Counted from the stretch's first letter, positions 40,906 to 53,070 are shown. The stretch is DNA of 64,000 bases from Equus caballus (GCF_041296265.1 NC_091685.1:3338501-3402500), one strand, 5' to 3'. The notes: generated by a model not told the origin, from the sequence alone. Numbers and translations: made by a program.

Positions 40906-41529
40906 CCAAGGGAGAGAGTGACAAGTGCCATGTGCCCATGTGCCATCTACTTTTAGCTCCTTCCTTGGACCAAGGCCCAGAAAGTGTCCCATCGTGTCAC
41001 ATCTGTTCAAGGCTGCCGTGATCTCCGGGCTCAGCCTTAAGCCAGTAGGAGGATTTAGTAAGGCAGGTTGCCTGGCCTCTCAGTGGGAGAGCTGGTTAAT
41101 CCCCCAAAACCCCCTGTTCCCGCTCTGTCTTTCCGTCACGCTGCTCGGGACTTAGAGCCCCATTTTGGAGTCTTTGCAACATGAATGGCAGCAGTCACCC
41201 TGAAGCTTGAGGATCAGGGCATGAGCGGGCCATGGGGAGAGCTGCCTGGTCCCAGGCAGTGAGGCATGCAAAAGAGGGTGGGGGCTCTTTGAGGCAGGCA
41301 CAAGAAAAGGGAAGGAAAAGGTCTCCGCCCTCACTGAGTTTGCACACCGGCCCGAGTTTTACATACACCTGAGAGGAAGCACTCACTACCAGAGGGAACT
41401 AGAAGTTTTGCAGCCAGCTCTGAGGGCCTGTCTCAATGATGGAGCCACCACCCTCTCAGTTCTTCCTCTAGAATAGCAATCTTCTTCAAACTGGCAGGAG
41501 GAAGCACCCGCCCAGCCCCTGGAGTCCTA
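40906..41529. other. Unique sequence, no gene seen
   Basis: No repeat, exon or RNA recognised. Confidence 0.45.
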
Positions 41530-41640
41530 TTACCCCTGTTCAGCTGATGAGAGGAAAGTGGCCAGAGGTGGAGCAGGGTCACAGAGTTAGTCGCAGGTGT
41601 GGCAGAGATTTAAGTTCAGGTCTTGGGCTCCAGGACAGCA
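41530..41640 (-). mobile_element. MIR SINE core
   Basis: agctgatgagaggaaagtgg (41541), gcagggtcacagagttagtc (41573). Last of the minus-strand series that starts at 31740. Confidence 0.65.
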
Positions 41641-42399
41641 TATGGGAAAGGGGGCTGCTTCGAGGGAAGTTCCCAGGCCACTGCGCCCTGAGCAGGAGGT
41701 TGGAGCACGGGTCTGCACCCATCCATGGTCATGTGTGCTGAATGCATACAAACCGGATGAAAGGGGTGGGAGGCAAATGGACTCCTCTGAAAGCAGGCTC
41801 TCACAGAGCTGCCTCCCGCTCCACTCTCCCCAGAGGAGCCAGTCCGCTCCTGGCTCTGGAGGGCAGAGGCCATTCCTTGGAGAGAATGACCTCTTTCTCT
41901 CAGGAAGCTGCTCCTTTCAGCACTGCGGCTGCCCGGGTCCCAGCCATTGAATGCGACTGCACCAAGAGATGAATGGTTCTCACGGCCAGAGAGACGCTTC
42001 CACACAGTTTAATTTGGCGTAATTATAAGTTTCTCAATACGACTTATTATGTGCATTGTTGTTTCAGCAAAAATTGTTTGGCTATAGAAAGTTTTTTGTT
42101 ATTAAAAAAATTACCATTTTTTTCTCAGTTTCTTTTTCATCCCCATAAGGCTGGCTCTCCCCCACTTTCACACGCTTCCGTGATAGGCACATCCCGGGCT
42201 GCTTTTTCCTTTTCTCGTTTGTGCTCTGGAGGGAGAGGGAAGCCGCAATTACATGGGGTGATTCTGGAGGCTGCAAAGGCCATTTCCCGGGAGGGAGGAG
42301 GCCGCCTCCTTGAGAGGGAGATGGCACAGCCTCCCTGAGCCAGGCCGTCTCTGGCCAAGGGCCAGCACACACGCTGCACCCCACAGGCTGCGGGAGCGC
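41641..42399. other. Unique sequence, AT-rich centre
   Basis: 42005-42130 is AT-rich with TAAT/ATTA strings (tttggcgtaattataagttt). Flanks are GC-rich. No exon recognised. Confidence 0.4.
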
Positions 42400-42505
42400 T
42401 GGCTTGGGGGTCTGCTCAATCGGGTCTCGAATCCTGATCTGTCACTTGCTAGCTGGGTGACATCGGACAGTTACTGAGCCTTGTCCCTTCCTCAGCCCTG
42501 TTTGC
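42400..42505 (+). mobile_element. MIR SINE head and core
   Basis: gggtctcgaatcctgatctg (42422), cacttgctagctgggtgaca (42443). Confidence 0.75.
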
Positions 42506-42802
42506 ACCCCAAACTGATGTACAAATATTCCTGGAAGGAGCATGTCGCTGTGCCGGGAGCTGCAGTCACCCAGACAACACACATGGGATTTCCCGATGGA
42601 GCACCAGTTTTCTCAAACGTTGGCCCCATCTTCGTGTGCGTACTCCGGCAACAAGAGTGTGATGTTTACATTAAAACAAATCCAGCGAGGTGGTCGAGGA
42701 GACAGTCACGTGCTCGTGACTTTTAAGGCTGAACAGGAGATGTGAAGATATTTCATGTGTGTCTTGGCCTGCTTTTGTCTACACATTCTCTCTTAGTTCT
42801 TC

Positions 42803-42817
42803 TTTTTTTTTTTTTTT
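42803..42817 (+). repeat. Poly(T) run
   Basis: Fifteen consecutive T. Confidence 0.9.
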
Positions 42818-42899
42818 GCCTGTTTAAACATACTTCAGAGAAAAGCGTGAGAAGCAGCCATTTCTCCTATAAAATGGATGTAACATCCCTTGCCTAAGA

Positions 42900-45325
42900 G
42901 CAGTGGGATCAGGATTACATAAGGGAACATATCTGAAATCATTTGAGGCTTGGTGATGAGTTTTTAGAGACAACACCAAAGGCCTTTGGGAGAAAATATT
43001 TGCAGAACACATCTGATAAAGGACTTACATTTGAAATATACAAGAACACTTGAAGCTCAAAAATAAGAAAATGGGCAAAATATCTAAACAGATACCTCAC
43101 CAAAAAAGATAGAGAGAGGTAAATAATCGCATGAAAAGATGATTAAGGCTAAAGATATCTCACCACGTGGTCCAGCAATTGCCCGCCTAGCTATTTCTCC
43201 AACTGATTTGAAAACTAACATCCAAATAAAAATCTGCACATTAGTGTTTATAGAAGCTTTATTCATAATTGCCAAAAACTGGAACCTCCTCCTCCCAACA
43301 CACACACTCAAGATGTCCCTCAACAGATGGATAAACTGTGGTACATATACACAGCGGAATATTATTCCACAATAAAATAATAAAGAGCTATTAAGCCATG
43401 AAAAGACACGGATGAATCTTAAATGCATATTGCTAAGTGAAAGAAGCTGGTCTGAAAAGACTGCATCCTCTATGGTTCCAACTATACGCCATTCTAGAAA
43501 AAGGCAAAACAATAGTGGGTTAAAAAGATCAGTAGTTGCCAGACGCTTCGGGGGATGCTTGAACAGATGAAGCACAGGGATTTTTTAGGGTGTTGAAACT
43601 ATCCTGTATGATATCGTAACTGTGGATACATGACATGCATTTATCAGAACACACAGAACTTCACAACACAGAGTGAACCTTAATGTACGTGCAGTAAAAA
43701 TGAAATCAGAGGAGGTCAAGGGGTCCCAGGATAGGATACAGAATGGGACAAAACCATCTAATTGTATTACAAATGTATGAGAGAACTTTAGTGAATGGGG
43801 TGGAGGAGAATGTTCCTGACCTAAGTAACTTTGGAAATGAGTGGAGTTCATAAAACTAAAGGCAAAAGAACCTGTATGTAAGCACTGTACTCTAGTTAAA
43901 AAGTTGTTTCCCATGAGAATATGGGTTAACAATTCTGATGCTGCTGTGCCCGTATACTAGAACTGAACAATTAAATAAATGGATGGTGGAGCCAGCGTTC
44001 TTCCTTTGGAGTGAGAGTGCAGAGCTGAGCAACAGGACGAGGCTGGAATGATCCATGTGGTAATGGACAAAAACTGGAGACATCAGTATGAACCATGTTT
44101 AGCTTAATATAGATAAAGACGATTACATATGGAAATGTTTATAGATATGTACAAATACACGGGTTATCAGTGTGGTTAGTATATACACATATACGTCCTT
44201 GCTGTCAGCTGAGAGAGCCTAGAGGCAATGGCACTCCAGTCACAATGAGCACACCTAGTGTCCCGATCTTGGTTTCTAACACCATTCTACAATAAAAGGA
44301 GCCAGTTCTCCTTAGAGAAGTGGCTGAACCTAAATCTTGGGCAGGAAATTCATAAGATGAACCTGGAGCATCTCACAGGACCAGAAAGTAAGAAAGTGCT
44401 CAAAAATAAAACGAAAGAAAGTGAGACAATGATGTCATATGTCAAAGGGAGGCAGGAACCAACTGAAAGAGCTCTTAGAGGCCAAAGCGGGAACAATTTG
44501 AACAACAGAATAAATAAATTAATATTTGATTGTAGCACAAAATATAAAATAAATATCCATGAGTCCATGCTGATATAAACAAACGATTGAATAAATAAAT
44601 CAGTGGAGGAGAACGCACAAATTTCCCATGCAGCAGAATTCCAAATAATTTATGCAGACACTCTGACATCCAGGAGGTGAAGCACTTTTCCCCACTCAAG
44701 TGGAGACTGCACAAAGTGATTTCCTTCCCGAGAGTGCAGTATAGAGAGGGAGAAAAGAAGAGTGACTGTACAGTGGAGAAATCGACAGGCACTCCCTCAG
44801 CCAGGCGATCAAGGTCGACATTGACAATGCTAAGTCATGGTGCTGGTGTGCATTTGACATGATATGATCACAATGGCGCTTTACCTCTGTAAAGCTTCTT
44901 CCTTCCCAAACTCCATTCTTTCATAAGAAAAACATCAGACAAAGCCTAATTGAGGGATAGTCCAGTACTCCTCAAAACTGTCTAGGTCATCAAACATAAG
45001 AAAGTCTGAGAATCTCACAACCAAGAGGAGCCTAGGAGACAAGACAACTAAATATAATGTGCTATCCTGGGTGGGATCCTGGAACAGAAAAAGGATATTA
45101 GCTAAAAATCAAAGATGTCTGAATAAATATGGACTTTCCTTAATAATAATGAATCAATACTGGCTTATTAATTATAATAAATATATCACATTCACATACA
45201 ATGTTAGTAACTGGGGAATCTGAGCATGAGATATGTGGGAACTCTGTACTATTTTCGCAGTTTTCCTGCAAATCTAAAACTATTCTAAAATATGAAGTTT
45301 ATTTTTAAAAATGGGATAATACCAT
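42900..45325 (+). mobile_element. L1M LINE, 3' part of ORF2 plus 3' UTR
   Basis: About 2.4 kb, the largest element. The 5' part carries ORF2 C-terminal sequence (gatgagtttttagagacaac at 42954; ataagaaaatgggcaaaata at 43063), then the ORF2/3'UTR junction (ctcaacagatggataaactg, 43319) and a long 3' UTR (taaaaagttgtttcccatga, 43898; ctaaaactattctaaaatat, 45275). Truncated at its 5' end. Open frames inside it, on either strand, belong to the LINE or are chance and are not host genes. MB-MD age class is my guess. Confidence 0.9.
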
Positions 45326-45589
45326 AAAAAAACATTTGGTGAGTGGTTGCTATTAAATGGTAATAAACAATAATGAAATAGAGAAATTTTTAAACACTCA
45401 AATGGCCCACAAGGAGAGCACTCAGAGGAATGTCCTGATAGGGCCTATTCCTAGAGAAGCTGACATTCCACAGGCATGGAAACGGGCTGATGCCACAGTT
45501 CAGAGAAGGGCCGCCATTATTCTTCAGGAGACAAGGAAGCTGTGTTTTTTTCCTTCTGAAAGAGGAGCAGGAAGCAGGGTAAACAAGGA

Positions 45590-45815
45590 GGAACATTTCT
45601 TGAGTACTGAACTACGTGCCAAGTTCTCTGTGCTAAGTGCTTTCTCTCACTGAATCTTGATGAGGTAGATACCACTTTTCCCCTAGGTGGTGGGAAACCG
45701 AGGCCCAGAGACCCTGTCCTGCCCAATAGTGTACAGCTAATAGGGAGGAGGGAGTATGAAGCGGAGTTTGAACCCAGGAAGCTTGGCTCCTACGCTCCAC
45801 CTTGTGACCAGTCAC
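45590..45815 (-). mobile_element. MIR SINE, near full length
   Basis: actacgtgccaagttctctg (45611), gggaaaccgaggcccagaga (45692), gagtttgaacccaggaagct (45764). Confidence 0.85.
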
Positions 45816-46659
45816 TTCCCCTGCGATGTTTCTAAATTCCTGGACTGTGCGGTGCGTGGGCAGATTTTCTGCAGAAACAAGAAAAGAACTGGATTTTTTA
45901 TCTTTGATGACTTTGGACTATCAAAGGCCAGTGAGAGCTCAGGTCAAGTTTACTCAGGTCTGAGCGTCAGGACAAGGGAGTGGGGAGGGGCATGTACTCA
46001 GCTGACACTGGATGACGCTGCCATTATTACTACTGGTCCTTTCCTTCCTGCCCCACCACCTACTCACCCCTCACTCAGATACTCCGGAGCCTCTGTCCAG
46101 CTGGCCGCTTCCTCGGGGGAAACAGGATGTCTTCCGCAGGCTGGGCCGGTCTCAGCGGGCTCGGGGTGGGAGGCGGTTGTCTAACTGGCTGACACGGAGC
46201 TAGGCACCAGAGAGGAAGTGCTGTTCCGGGAGCTGAGGAAACCACCACTTCCTCCTCCAGCAGGAAGGGGCCCTGGCTATTCTCAGCACCCTGTGGACAT
46301 GGAGCAATGGGAATCACAGCCTGCCAGTGTCTGGATGTGCCTCCTGCAGTTTAACAATCTCCCAGTCAAAATAAACTGGCTCCTTAGGTCTCCAGGGCAT
46401 GTGAAGGTAACAATTGAGAGGGAGAGCCCAGAGGCATGGCTGTAGCATGAAGGTGTGGACAGACTTTTAAAATATCAGGCTGGTATTGCTGCTGGGGCCT
46501 CACTAAAGCGGTTTAATTGAAGCATTGTGAAGACAAACAACAAGAGATTCAGTTTTGGTTTCTCAAACAGCCAGTCTCCACCTCGGAGAATCCAGCGAGG
46601 GTGAGAGACGAGACTGTTGATCCTTTAAGCGTTTATGTAGATAAGTTTTCGACAGGAAA
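45816..46659. other. Unique sequence, no gene seen
   Basis: No repeat, exon or RNA recognised over about 840 bp. Confidence 0.45.
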
Positions 46660-46775
46660 GCTACTTGACTCAGTAGAAAGAGAACTGGAAAATAAGTCAA
46701 GAGGGACCTGGGTTCAAATTTGAACTTCAACGGACATGGTATTTTGACTGTGGCCGACCTCTGCTTTCTTCGTGG
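46660..46775 (+). mobile_element. MIR SINE 5' half
   Basis: cttgactcagtagaaagaga (46665), gggacctgggttcaaatttg (46703), ttgactgtggccgacctctg (46743). Confidence 0.75.
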
Positions 46776-46859
46776 AGCAAAGCCTGGTTACCTCCCAAAG
46801 ATCCTCTGACAGCAACCTTGATTCCTTCTTTCCTCCTCACGTCCACTGGTTCCCAGGCC

Positions 46860-47220
46860 CTGGAGATTCCCTCTCTTCCTCATTCCTTCATTCCTTCCAT
46901 AAGAGTTTACTGGGCACCTACTTAATTTCTGGAAGTCATCTCACCTTTGGGGATTCAGCTGGGATGAGATAAGGTTTCCATTCATTTTAGAAAGCAGATA
47001 GCAAACCAGTAAACGCAAATACAGGAGATGGTTTTATACTGTGAGCAGGGCTAAGGAAGAGACGAGCACGTGTCTTGACAGAGTGTGGCGGGGGGAGGGT
47101 TACGGTACAGGAGGGGGTGGAGGCCTCCCTGAGGAGGTCACATTTGAATGATACTAACTGATGAGACTGAGTCAGCCCTTTCAAGGGGGTGGGCCTCTGA
47201 GCAGGAGGCAGCAAGGCAAC
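46860..47220 (-). mobile_element. L2 LINE 3' end
   Basis: cattccttcattccttccat (46881), tactgggcacctacttaatt (46909), gaggaggtcacatttgaatg (47132). Confidence 0.8.
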
Positions 47221-47224
47221 TCCT

Positions 47225-47435
47225 CACTGATTTAATGTGTGTTTAGTGGAGGTCTCTGCTCTCATGGAGCTTATATTTTGGAGGGGGGAACAGAGAAAAA
47301 TAAACAAACAAGTAAAATCAGTTATTGATAAACACTGTAGAGAGTGAAGACAAAGGGCGACCACAGAGAAGAGCAGGAATCAGGTAGAGGAAACAGCAGT
47401 GCCGAGGGCTGGGAGCTGGAGGGGGCCTGCTGGGT
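47225..47435 (-). mobile_element. L2 LINE 3' end, second copy
   Basis: ctctcatggagcttatattt (47259), aaataaacaaacaagtaaaa (47299), aaacagcagtgccgagggct (47391). A separate insertion directly behind the previous L2 on the same strand. Confidence 0.75.
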
Positions 47436-47869
47436 AGATAAACAAAAGGAATAAAAGTTCTCCTAATCTACGCCTGGACTGGACGGTCCCCGTGCCGCCT
47501 GGTCACACCCACTGCTGCCCAGATCACCAGTCTGAGTCTCCTCCCCGTTTACTTGTGAGAATTCCGTCCTGTTCCAGAGGTTCTCCTTCGCGGAGTGTGC
47601 GTGTCTGCAACTTGGGCATTGCTGGGCCGCTGCCCAGGAAATCGGAGGCCCTGTGGACACATCCTCACATCCAGAACGGCCGAGCCTCCCTGATGGGGCC
47701 TCCTCAGGACACTGATGGGGGAGCTGGATGGCTGACAAAACTAGGAGAATACGGCCGACTTGCAGAGCAGTGGGTCCAGCATATGATGCCGTGGGACCCC
47801 AGAGGGCCTCCCTGCCTTTGGGAAACAGAGAATGTACTAGAGAGAGATCTGGGTTCACTTGTTCAGAAG
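47436..47869. other. Unique GC-rich sequence
   Basis: Overlapped by a 184-codon open frame on the minus strand that shows no family resemblance. Confidence 0.45.
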
Positions 47870-47960
47870 AAAAAATTACAGGGTGCCTGCTGTGTGCCAG
47901 ATGGAGGTGAGGGGCTGGCAGTACCAAGGTAAATGAGAGTCTAGCCCGAGCCCTCACCAC
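47870..47960 (-). mobile_element. L2 LINE 3' fragment
   Basis: gtgcctgctgtgtgccagat (47882), gctggcagtaccaaggtaaa (47914). Confidence 0.6.
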
Positions 47961-48004
47961 TCGCTGATCGCAGAGGTTATGGGCCTTTACTACCAAGGTT
48001 GGGC

Positions 48005-48065
48005 TGATGCAGTTCAAAGCGCACTTGAGGCGTCTGAATCACCCGGGAGACTTTCTGGGGCAACT
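48005..48065 (-). mobile_element. Possible MER5/MER20 fragment
   Basis: gcgcacttgaggcgtctgaa then tcacccgggagactttctgg resembles the GTGCATCAGAATCACCTGG box of hAT miniatures. Confidence 0.4.
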
Positions 48066-48094
48066 TGCAGAGAGCCTAACCCACGCGGGCCTGA

Positions 48095-48330
48095 ACAACC
48101 AGGAAGTTTATTGGTTTCCCATAACTGGAAGGTTAAATGTGGAGAGCCTTCAGATGTGGTGCAGTCAGGGCTCCAGCTCCGTGTCTCTGTGATTCTCTTG
48201 GCTCTGTCTTCCTGTTGGCCAGCACGGTCCTCACACTGCTTTCCCTCATGGTCACAAGATGGCTGCCAGCAGGCACAGAGGCTGTGCTTCTCATTCACAT
48301 GCTGGAGAGAGAGAGCGAGAGTGAGAATGA
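48095..48330. mobile_element. Interspersed repeat of unassigned family, copy B
   Basis: ggaagtttattggtttccca (48102), ttctcttggctctgtcttcc (48192), cacaagatggctgccagcag (48253). Same order of landmarks as 16440-16720, same strand. Confidence 0.45.
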
Positions 48331-48714
48331 GATCAGAATATTACTCCTCACAACCTCGAAAGATATTCAGTTCTGAGCTTCTGACTAGAGGCTTGTCTTT
48401 GCATCCCTCCCAATCTGTGCGCCTAGAGAATGCAATGCCCAGATTACCAGCTCCTGCAGCAGGGCCAGTGGGGCTCCCGGCGCAGGCTCACTAGGCTCCC
48501 CGACCTACAGGATGATGCGTGGGCAGGGCAGATGCTGGGAACTGGCAACAACGCCTGTCACAATGGAAAGATGTCAAGCAGAAGGTTGATAGAACCTGAT
48601 TCACTCTGGGTCGGAGCAGGGAAAAGAGGAAGCAGGAGGACCGATGGAAGCTACTCCAAAGAGAGATGAGAGAGGCTGGGGCCAGGGGGCGGCGGGGCAG
48701 ACAGAGCGAAAAGG

Positions 48715-48815
48715 ACAGACGTGAATCCTGTCTCTGTCACCTAGCCGTGGAGTGGCAATGGCATGTACCTGACTTCCCTACCTCATTCTCCAAGTTCATA
48801 ATCTGGTTGTATAAA
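48715..48815 (+). mobile_element. Possible MIR SINE
   Basis: gtgaatcctgtctctgtcac (48721), cattctccaagttcataatc. Weak. Confidence 0.4.
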
Positions 48816-48889
48816 CTCTTTGCTTTCAGGACTAGAGAGATGTGAGGCGTCTCTACCGAGGTGAGGCCCTCAGTGAGCGGCACTGTCAG

Positions 48890-48955
48890 TGTTAATGTCC
48901 AAACTCCTTAGTGTGACACACAGGTCCCTTCATGTTCTGGACTCAAACCCCTCTG
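48890..48955 (+). mobile_element. L2 LINE internal fragment
   Basis: gtccaaactccttagtgtga (48897) and cccttcatgttctggactca match AAGTCCAAACTCCTTAGCAT..CCCTTCATGATCTGGCCCC. Confidence 0.65.
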
Positions 48956-49619
48956 GGGAGGCATGAGGGGGGGTCTCCTGAGCTCAGCACACGAGTGCTC
49001 TCCCATCACGTGGCGGAACCTTCCAAAATGGGAAAACGTTATCCTATAGCCGGTTGTGAAACTTCTTTTTTCTTCTCAGGGGACCTTGTCCCTGGTTCTA
49101 TCAGCCAATGTCCACATCTTGACCAGCACGGAGGGCGGTGTGTCATGTTTCAGTCCACAAATATTGACAAAAGAACGAGAGCTGGCTCGATGTGCTTTAA
49201 TGAGTAAGAAACAAAGCAGCTTGCTCAAAGTTCCAGGAATTTTCTCCTGACCTGACTTGCCATGTGGTTTTTGCCATTCCCCAAAGCCAGAGTCCTGAGC
49301 CCAGGAAAGCCCCTGCTTATCACTGTCACTCCAAAATGTTTTCACCAAAATCTGTGGGTTGAGTGCTTTCCTTGACAATAAATACATAGTACATATTGAG
49401 CCTTAGTCTGCAAGGGAGATATGAATTCCTGGCAGGAAGTGAGTCCACACCTACTGGAGAGGCTGCAGAAGATGTGGGGTGGGAGGGGATCGACTGGGGT
49501 GGAGGGGGGCGGTACTGCCTGTTTTCACTTGGGTTCTAACTGGGATGGTGGGAACCTGTGAGTTTGGGGATTAGACTGACCTGGGGTTTTAACCTCATCT
49601 CTGCTATACATTAGCCGTG
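48956..49619. other. Unique sequence, no gene seen
   Basis: No repeat, exon or RNA recognised. Confidence 0.45.
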
Positions 49620-50220
49620 AGATTGTTCATTCATTTCAAACAGGCCAGATACTGAGGATAAAAGTACAAAACCCACTCCTAAGAAATGCCTCTCTAACGA
49701 TGGCTACAGAGGAGTAGATTACAATAGGGTACGATGATGGGAAAAAATGGAAAGGGGTTATGAGAGCACAGAGAGGGGGCACGAAGTCCAGTGTTGCTGT
49801 GTGAGAAGAGTCACAGAAGGCTTCCTGGAAGAAGCGTGGAAGCATGGAGCATTGGGAAGGACGAGGCATTAGCCTGGGGAATTAGAGGGTAGGGCAGCAG
49901 GGACTGTGTTCCAGGCAGAAAGAAGTGCCCACAGAGATCTGGAGGCGAAAGCGAGTTGGAGTGTGATGGGACCATGGGGGCAGAGGAGGCGGAGAGATCA
50001 GCAGGCTCAAATCACGAAGGTCCCGAGAGCCATTTTCGTTTCAGCTCTATCTGAGGACAAGGGGAGCTACGGAAGGGTTTGAAGCAGGGGCAAGGCATGG
50101 GCACATGTGCATTTTAAAGCATTTTGGGCTGTTGTGTGAGGAATGGACCAAAGGGGAACAGGACAGGTAGCAGGGACTAAGGTGCTGAGGCTGTCACGCA
50201 GTCTCGGAGCGAGAGGATGG
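49620..50220 (-). mobile_element. L2 LINE, long 3' fragment
   Basis: attgttcattcatttcaaac (49622), aggcttcctggaagaagcgt (49819), tgttccaggcagaaagaagt (49908), gaagggtttgaagcaggggc (50072), aaagcattttgggctgttgt (50116). About 600 bp. Confidence 0.85.
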
Positions 50221-50304
50221 CAGCTAGTGCTGAGGCTGTGGGGATGGAAAGAGCAACACACAGAACTGAGGGACGCTTGGGACGTGGTTCCTGGATCTCA
50301 GAGA

Positions 50305-50465
50305 AAGAATGGACCACTATATGCCAGACACTCGAATTCTCTTTCTTATCATGTCCCTATGAGGGAGATGTGGTTGCGAGAGGTTAAGCAACTTGTCCCC
50401 AAGTAATTAGTGCAGAGGCAGAATTCAAACCCGGGTCTGTCGGTCCCTAAACGTCTTGTTTTTCC
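50305..50465 (-). mobile_element. MIR SINE
   Basis: gaggttaagcaacttgtccc (50380), gaattcaaacccgggtctgt (50421). Confidence 0.85.
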
Positions 50466-50624
50466 CTACCAGAGAGTGCTACTTTCCTAAGTCAAATATA
50501 ATGATTCACTGCTTATCACGTTTAAATTAAGGACCACAGAAGTGGTAGCAGTTCTGAAGGATTTAAGTAGAGTGACGTAATGCAGACTGGAGAAAGTTGA
50601 GGACTGATATCTTTGGGAGCAACG

Positions 50625-50915
50625 TGCTGACCGTCCACACCCACCTCCATCTGTCAAAGCCCAGCCACCCTCCTATCCTCACTGGGAGCCTAAGTAGGTC
50701 GTTTGCCATCTCCACCAGGAAGCCTTTGTGGGTGGACCTCCTCCCCATTAGGATGAGGGGCACTCTTACCTTCTTGCCTGCCTGTTCACAAGTCTGTTTT
50801 GCCCGCTGGCCTGGAAGCTCCTCGAAGGCACAATGTTTTCATCACTGTGACATTCCCAGTGCCTAGCCAAGGAGAGGATACTTGTGAAATGTTGGATGAA
50901 TGAATGATTTCAAGA
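50625..50915 (+). mobile_element. L2 LINE 3' end
   Basis: ccaccaggaagcctttgtgg (50713), tggaagctcctcgaaggcac (50812), cagtgcctagccaaggagag (50858), gaatgaatgatttc at the end. Confidence 0.85.
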
Positions 50916-52029
50916 AGATCACGGTCATGACGATGGAATCCACTTGTTCTGATAGAATGTGTAAGTGAAGTCTCAGTTGGTGTCCCTCATTCCGAATGCT
51001 TTGTCCTTCCTTGTGCCCAGTGCTGTTCCTTCTCTGGTCCTGTGAATCATACTCCTGTCTGTACCCCTTCTTCCCCCTGTGGAGCCAAGACTGTGCTGCA
51101 GTGTCCCTTTAGTGCGTAGTCAAGGCAATTCTTTCTTAGCTGTGTTCACTTGGTTCTTTTGCACAAATTATAAGTTTTTCCTAGCCTGGCTTTAATCATC
51201 GCAACCTTGGGTCCTCATCAGACCCTGCTGTATCTCAAACCAGTGCTTAAAGGCCACTCTTGCGCTCAGAAGAAATGGTATAATTTTCATAAACATGGGT
51301 CATTTCCCCCTTAACTTACATCAGTCAGATATGAAACCACCATTTAACAAGATGTAGCAGAAATACAGAATGTCTGAACAAAAGCCGTAGACAATAGTAC
51401 TTTTTTCTCCTTTTGTACTTCTGTAAAATTGCTCTCCCAAGATATCCTAATGCTTTATTTACTTCAGCTTTGTGTTTATTTTGGGATGAGCTTTCCTGAA
51501 GCTGAGTCTTAGGGTGTGATTCTCATCCTGGTCACATCCTGGGCAGATGTTTTCTGCCTTGCCTGAATGGGCCTGGGCTTTTCAGGGGAGCCGCTGGCGC
51601 TGAGGAAGAGGCTGGAGGATGTCACCTCCCCTGTGCGGGGCAAAGAGAGCGATGACAAACCGTCGGCCTGGGTGGAAGTCCTCCCTGAAGGCAGGCCTGT
51701 GTCTCCTGGCCTGGCACACGACAGACATGGCAGCAGCCAGCCCAGCTCAGACTTTATCAATGGTCTGTTCCGGAAGGCCGATGTGTCTCATTGTTTCCAA
51801 CGTCTGAGTGATTTGTGAATATTAGGAATTCAGACACTGGATGATTAAAACCACCAGTGCTGGGAATTTTCCTCATTTCAGGAAATTTTGGTTGTGAGGC
51901 ATGCTGGAACCTCCCCAGCAGGCCTACCGCGGGGGAGGAAGTCGGGGGGTGGGAAAGGGCCTGTGGGAACTGCCGAGGAGGCAGTGCAAGGCCTTGGCTC
52001 CCGGGCCAGAGGGAGCCGTGTGGCCAGCA
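50916..52029. other. Unique sequence, no gene seen
   Basis: More than 1 kb with no recognised repeat. AT-rich at 51350-51480, GC-rich after 51590. No exon recognised. Confidence 0.45.
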
Positions 52030-52105
52030 CGTTGGGCTCTGCGCTGCCTCAGTGGAAACTGGGGATGCTGATACCGGCCTCACGGAAGCCTTATGAGAAT
52101 GCAAC
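52030..52105 (+). mobile_element. Possible MIR core fragment
   Basis: cctcagtggaaactggggat (52047) then ctgataccggcctcacggaa. Confidence 0.45.
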
Positions 52106-52218
52106 TCCATAATGTCTTGCCTGAGCCACAGTCAGGGCTCGGGACCTGGCAGTTCTGCCCAGTCTTTGGGGGTGAGGTGACTGAAGTGCTGTCCAAGCTG
52201 GCTGGGTCAGCTCTGAGG

Positions 52219-53070
52219 ACGGGTGGCGGTCAGGCATCCGTCTGGGCCAGGACCTGGAGGTCGCAGACTGGCGAGGCGCGGGAGAGGCTGGCGGAGGCCG
52301 AGGGGCTGTCACGGGGGGAGGCTCAGGGCAGGACTCACGGACGAGGCTCATGGAGCGCTGGTTTACCGCAGAGAGTGGTGCGTGGCGCATGTCTGCTGCC
52401 CCCAGGGCCGCCTATGCCGGGGCAGTGCAACCTGGCTGTGGGGCTGGGGCTGGAGCTGAACCAGCCATTTTCTCCAGAACCCCTTGCCCTTGACAGAAGG
52501 ATACACACACCCCGGTCATTTAGACTTGGGTTGTTGGCAGATTTTTTTTTTGGTAATGATGAAGTCGGGGCTGTCACTTCAAAGAAAACAAGTGATGGTA
52601 TTTGCTGCCAATAGTAAAATTGGAGAGTTCAAATGAAAAATGAGAATTTTGGAAAACTTGTGGCCTCCACCGTCAGCTGTCACATTGCACCTTGCAGCCG
52701 CCTGTGAAAAGCGCCCGTGAGCCTGAGTGCAGGAGTGGAGGACGTCCACCGCCTGGACAGGCTGTCCAGACTGTGTTCCCCCCCAGCTCCACGCCATGCG
52801 GAGCCACACTTCTCCATCGCTGTCCACTGTTAGATTAATTAAACGAGGAGGCCATTAGACCCGGGGGAGCCGGGGCTCAAACGCCGCAGCAAACCGGAAC
52901 CCAAGCCTGTGACGCCTCAGCATTGAGAAATCAACCCTCAGGACGACCCAGGTTGTCCCACGAGGCGGCCGCCCAGGCTGTAGGTGGCAGATCACTCCCT
53001 TGTTGCGCTCCTGCTCTTCTCCGGAAAGGCCTTTCCTGAGCTGCTGTCGGTGCAGCGCTCCTGCCCGCTA
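52219..53070. promoter_or_regulatory. CpG-rich block, candidate orphan CpG island
   Basis: About 16 CpGs fall within 52219-52391 (counted by eye), and a second cluster lies at 52858-53070, including a NotI-type gcggccgc at 52965-52972. The stretch between (52500-52700) is AT-richer. No open frame with family resemblance and no transcript evidence. A promoter or enhancer role is inference. Confidence 0.45.

Noticed and set aside
42803-42817. Poly(T) as the reversed tail of a processed pseudogene
   Set aside because: No mRNA-like sequence or target duplication adjoins it on either side.
43084-43575. 163-codon open frame, minus strand
   Set aside because: Lies antisense within the L1M element, and AT-rich LINE 3' sequence readily gives such frames.
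47463-48017. 184-codon open frame, minus strand
   Set aside because: Crosses an L2 fragment and GC-rich unique DNA, with no domain, signal peptide or exon-like borders.
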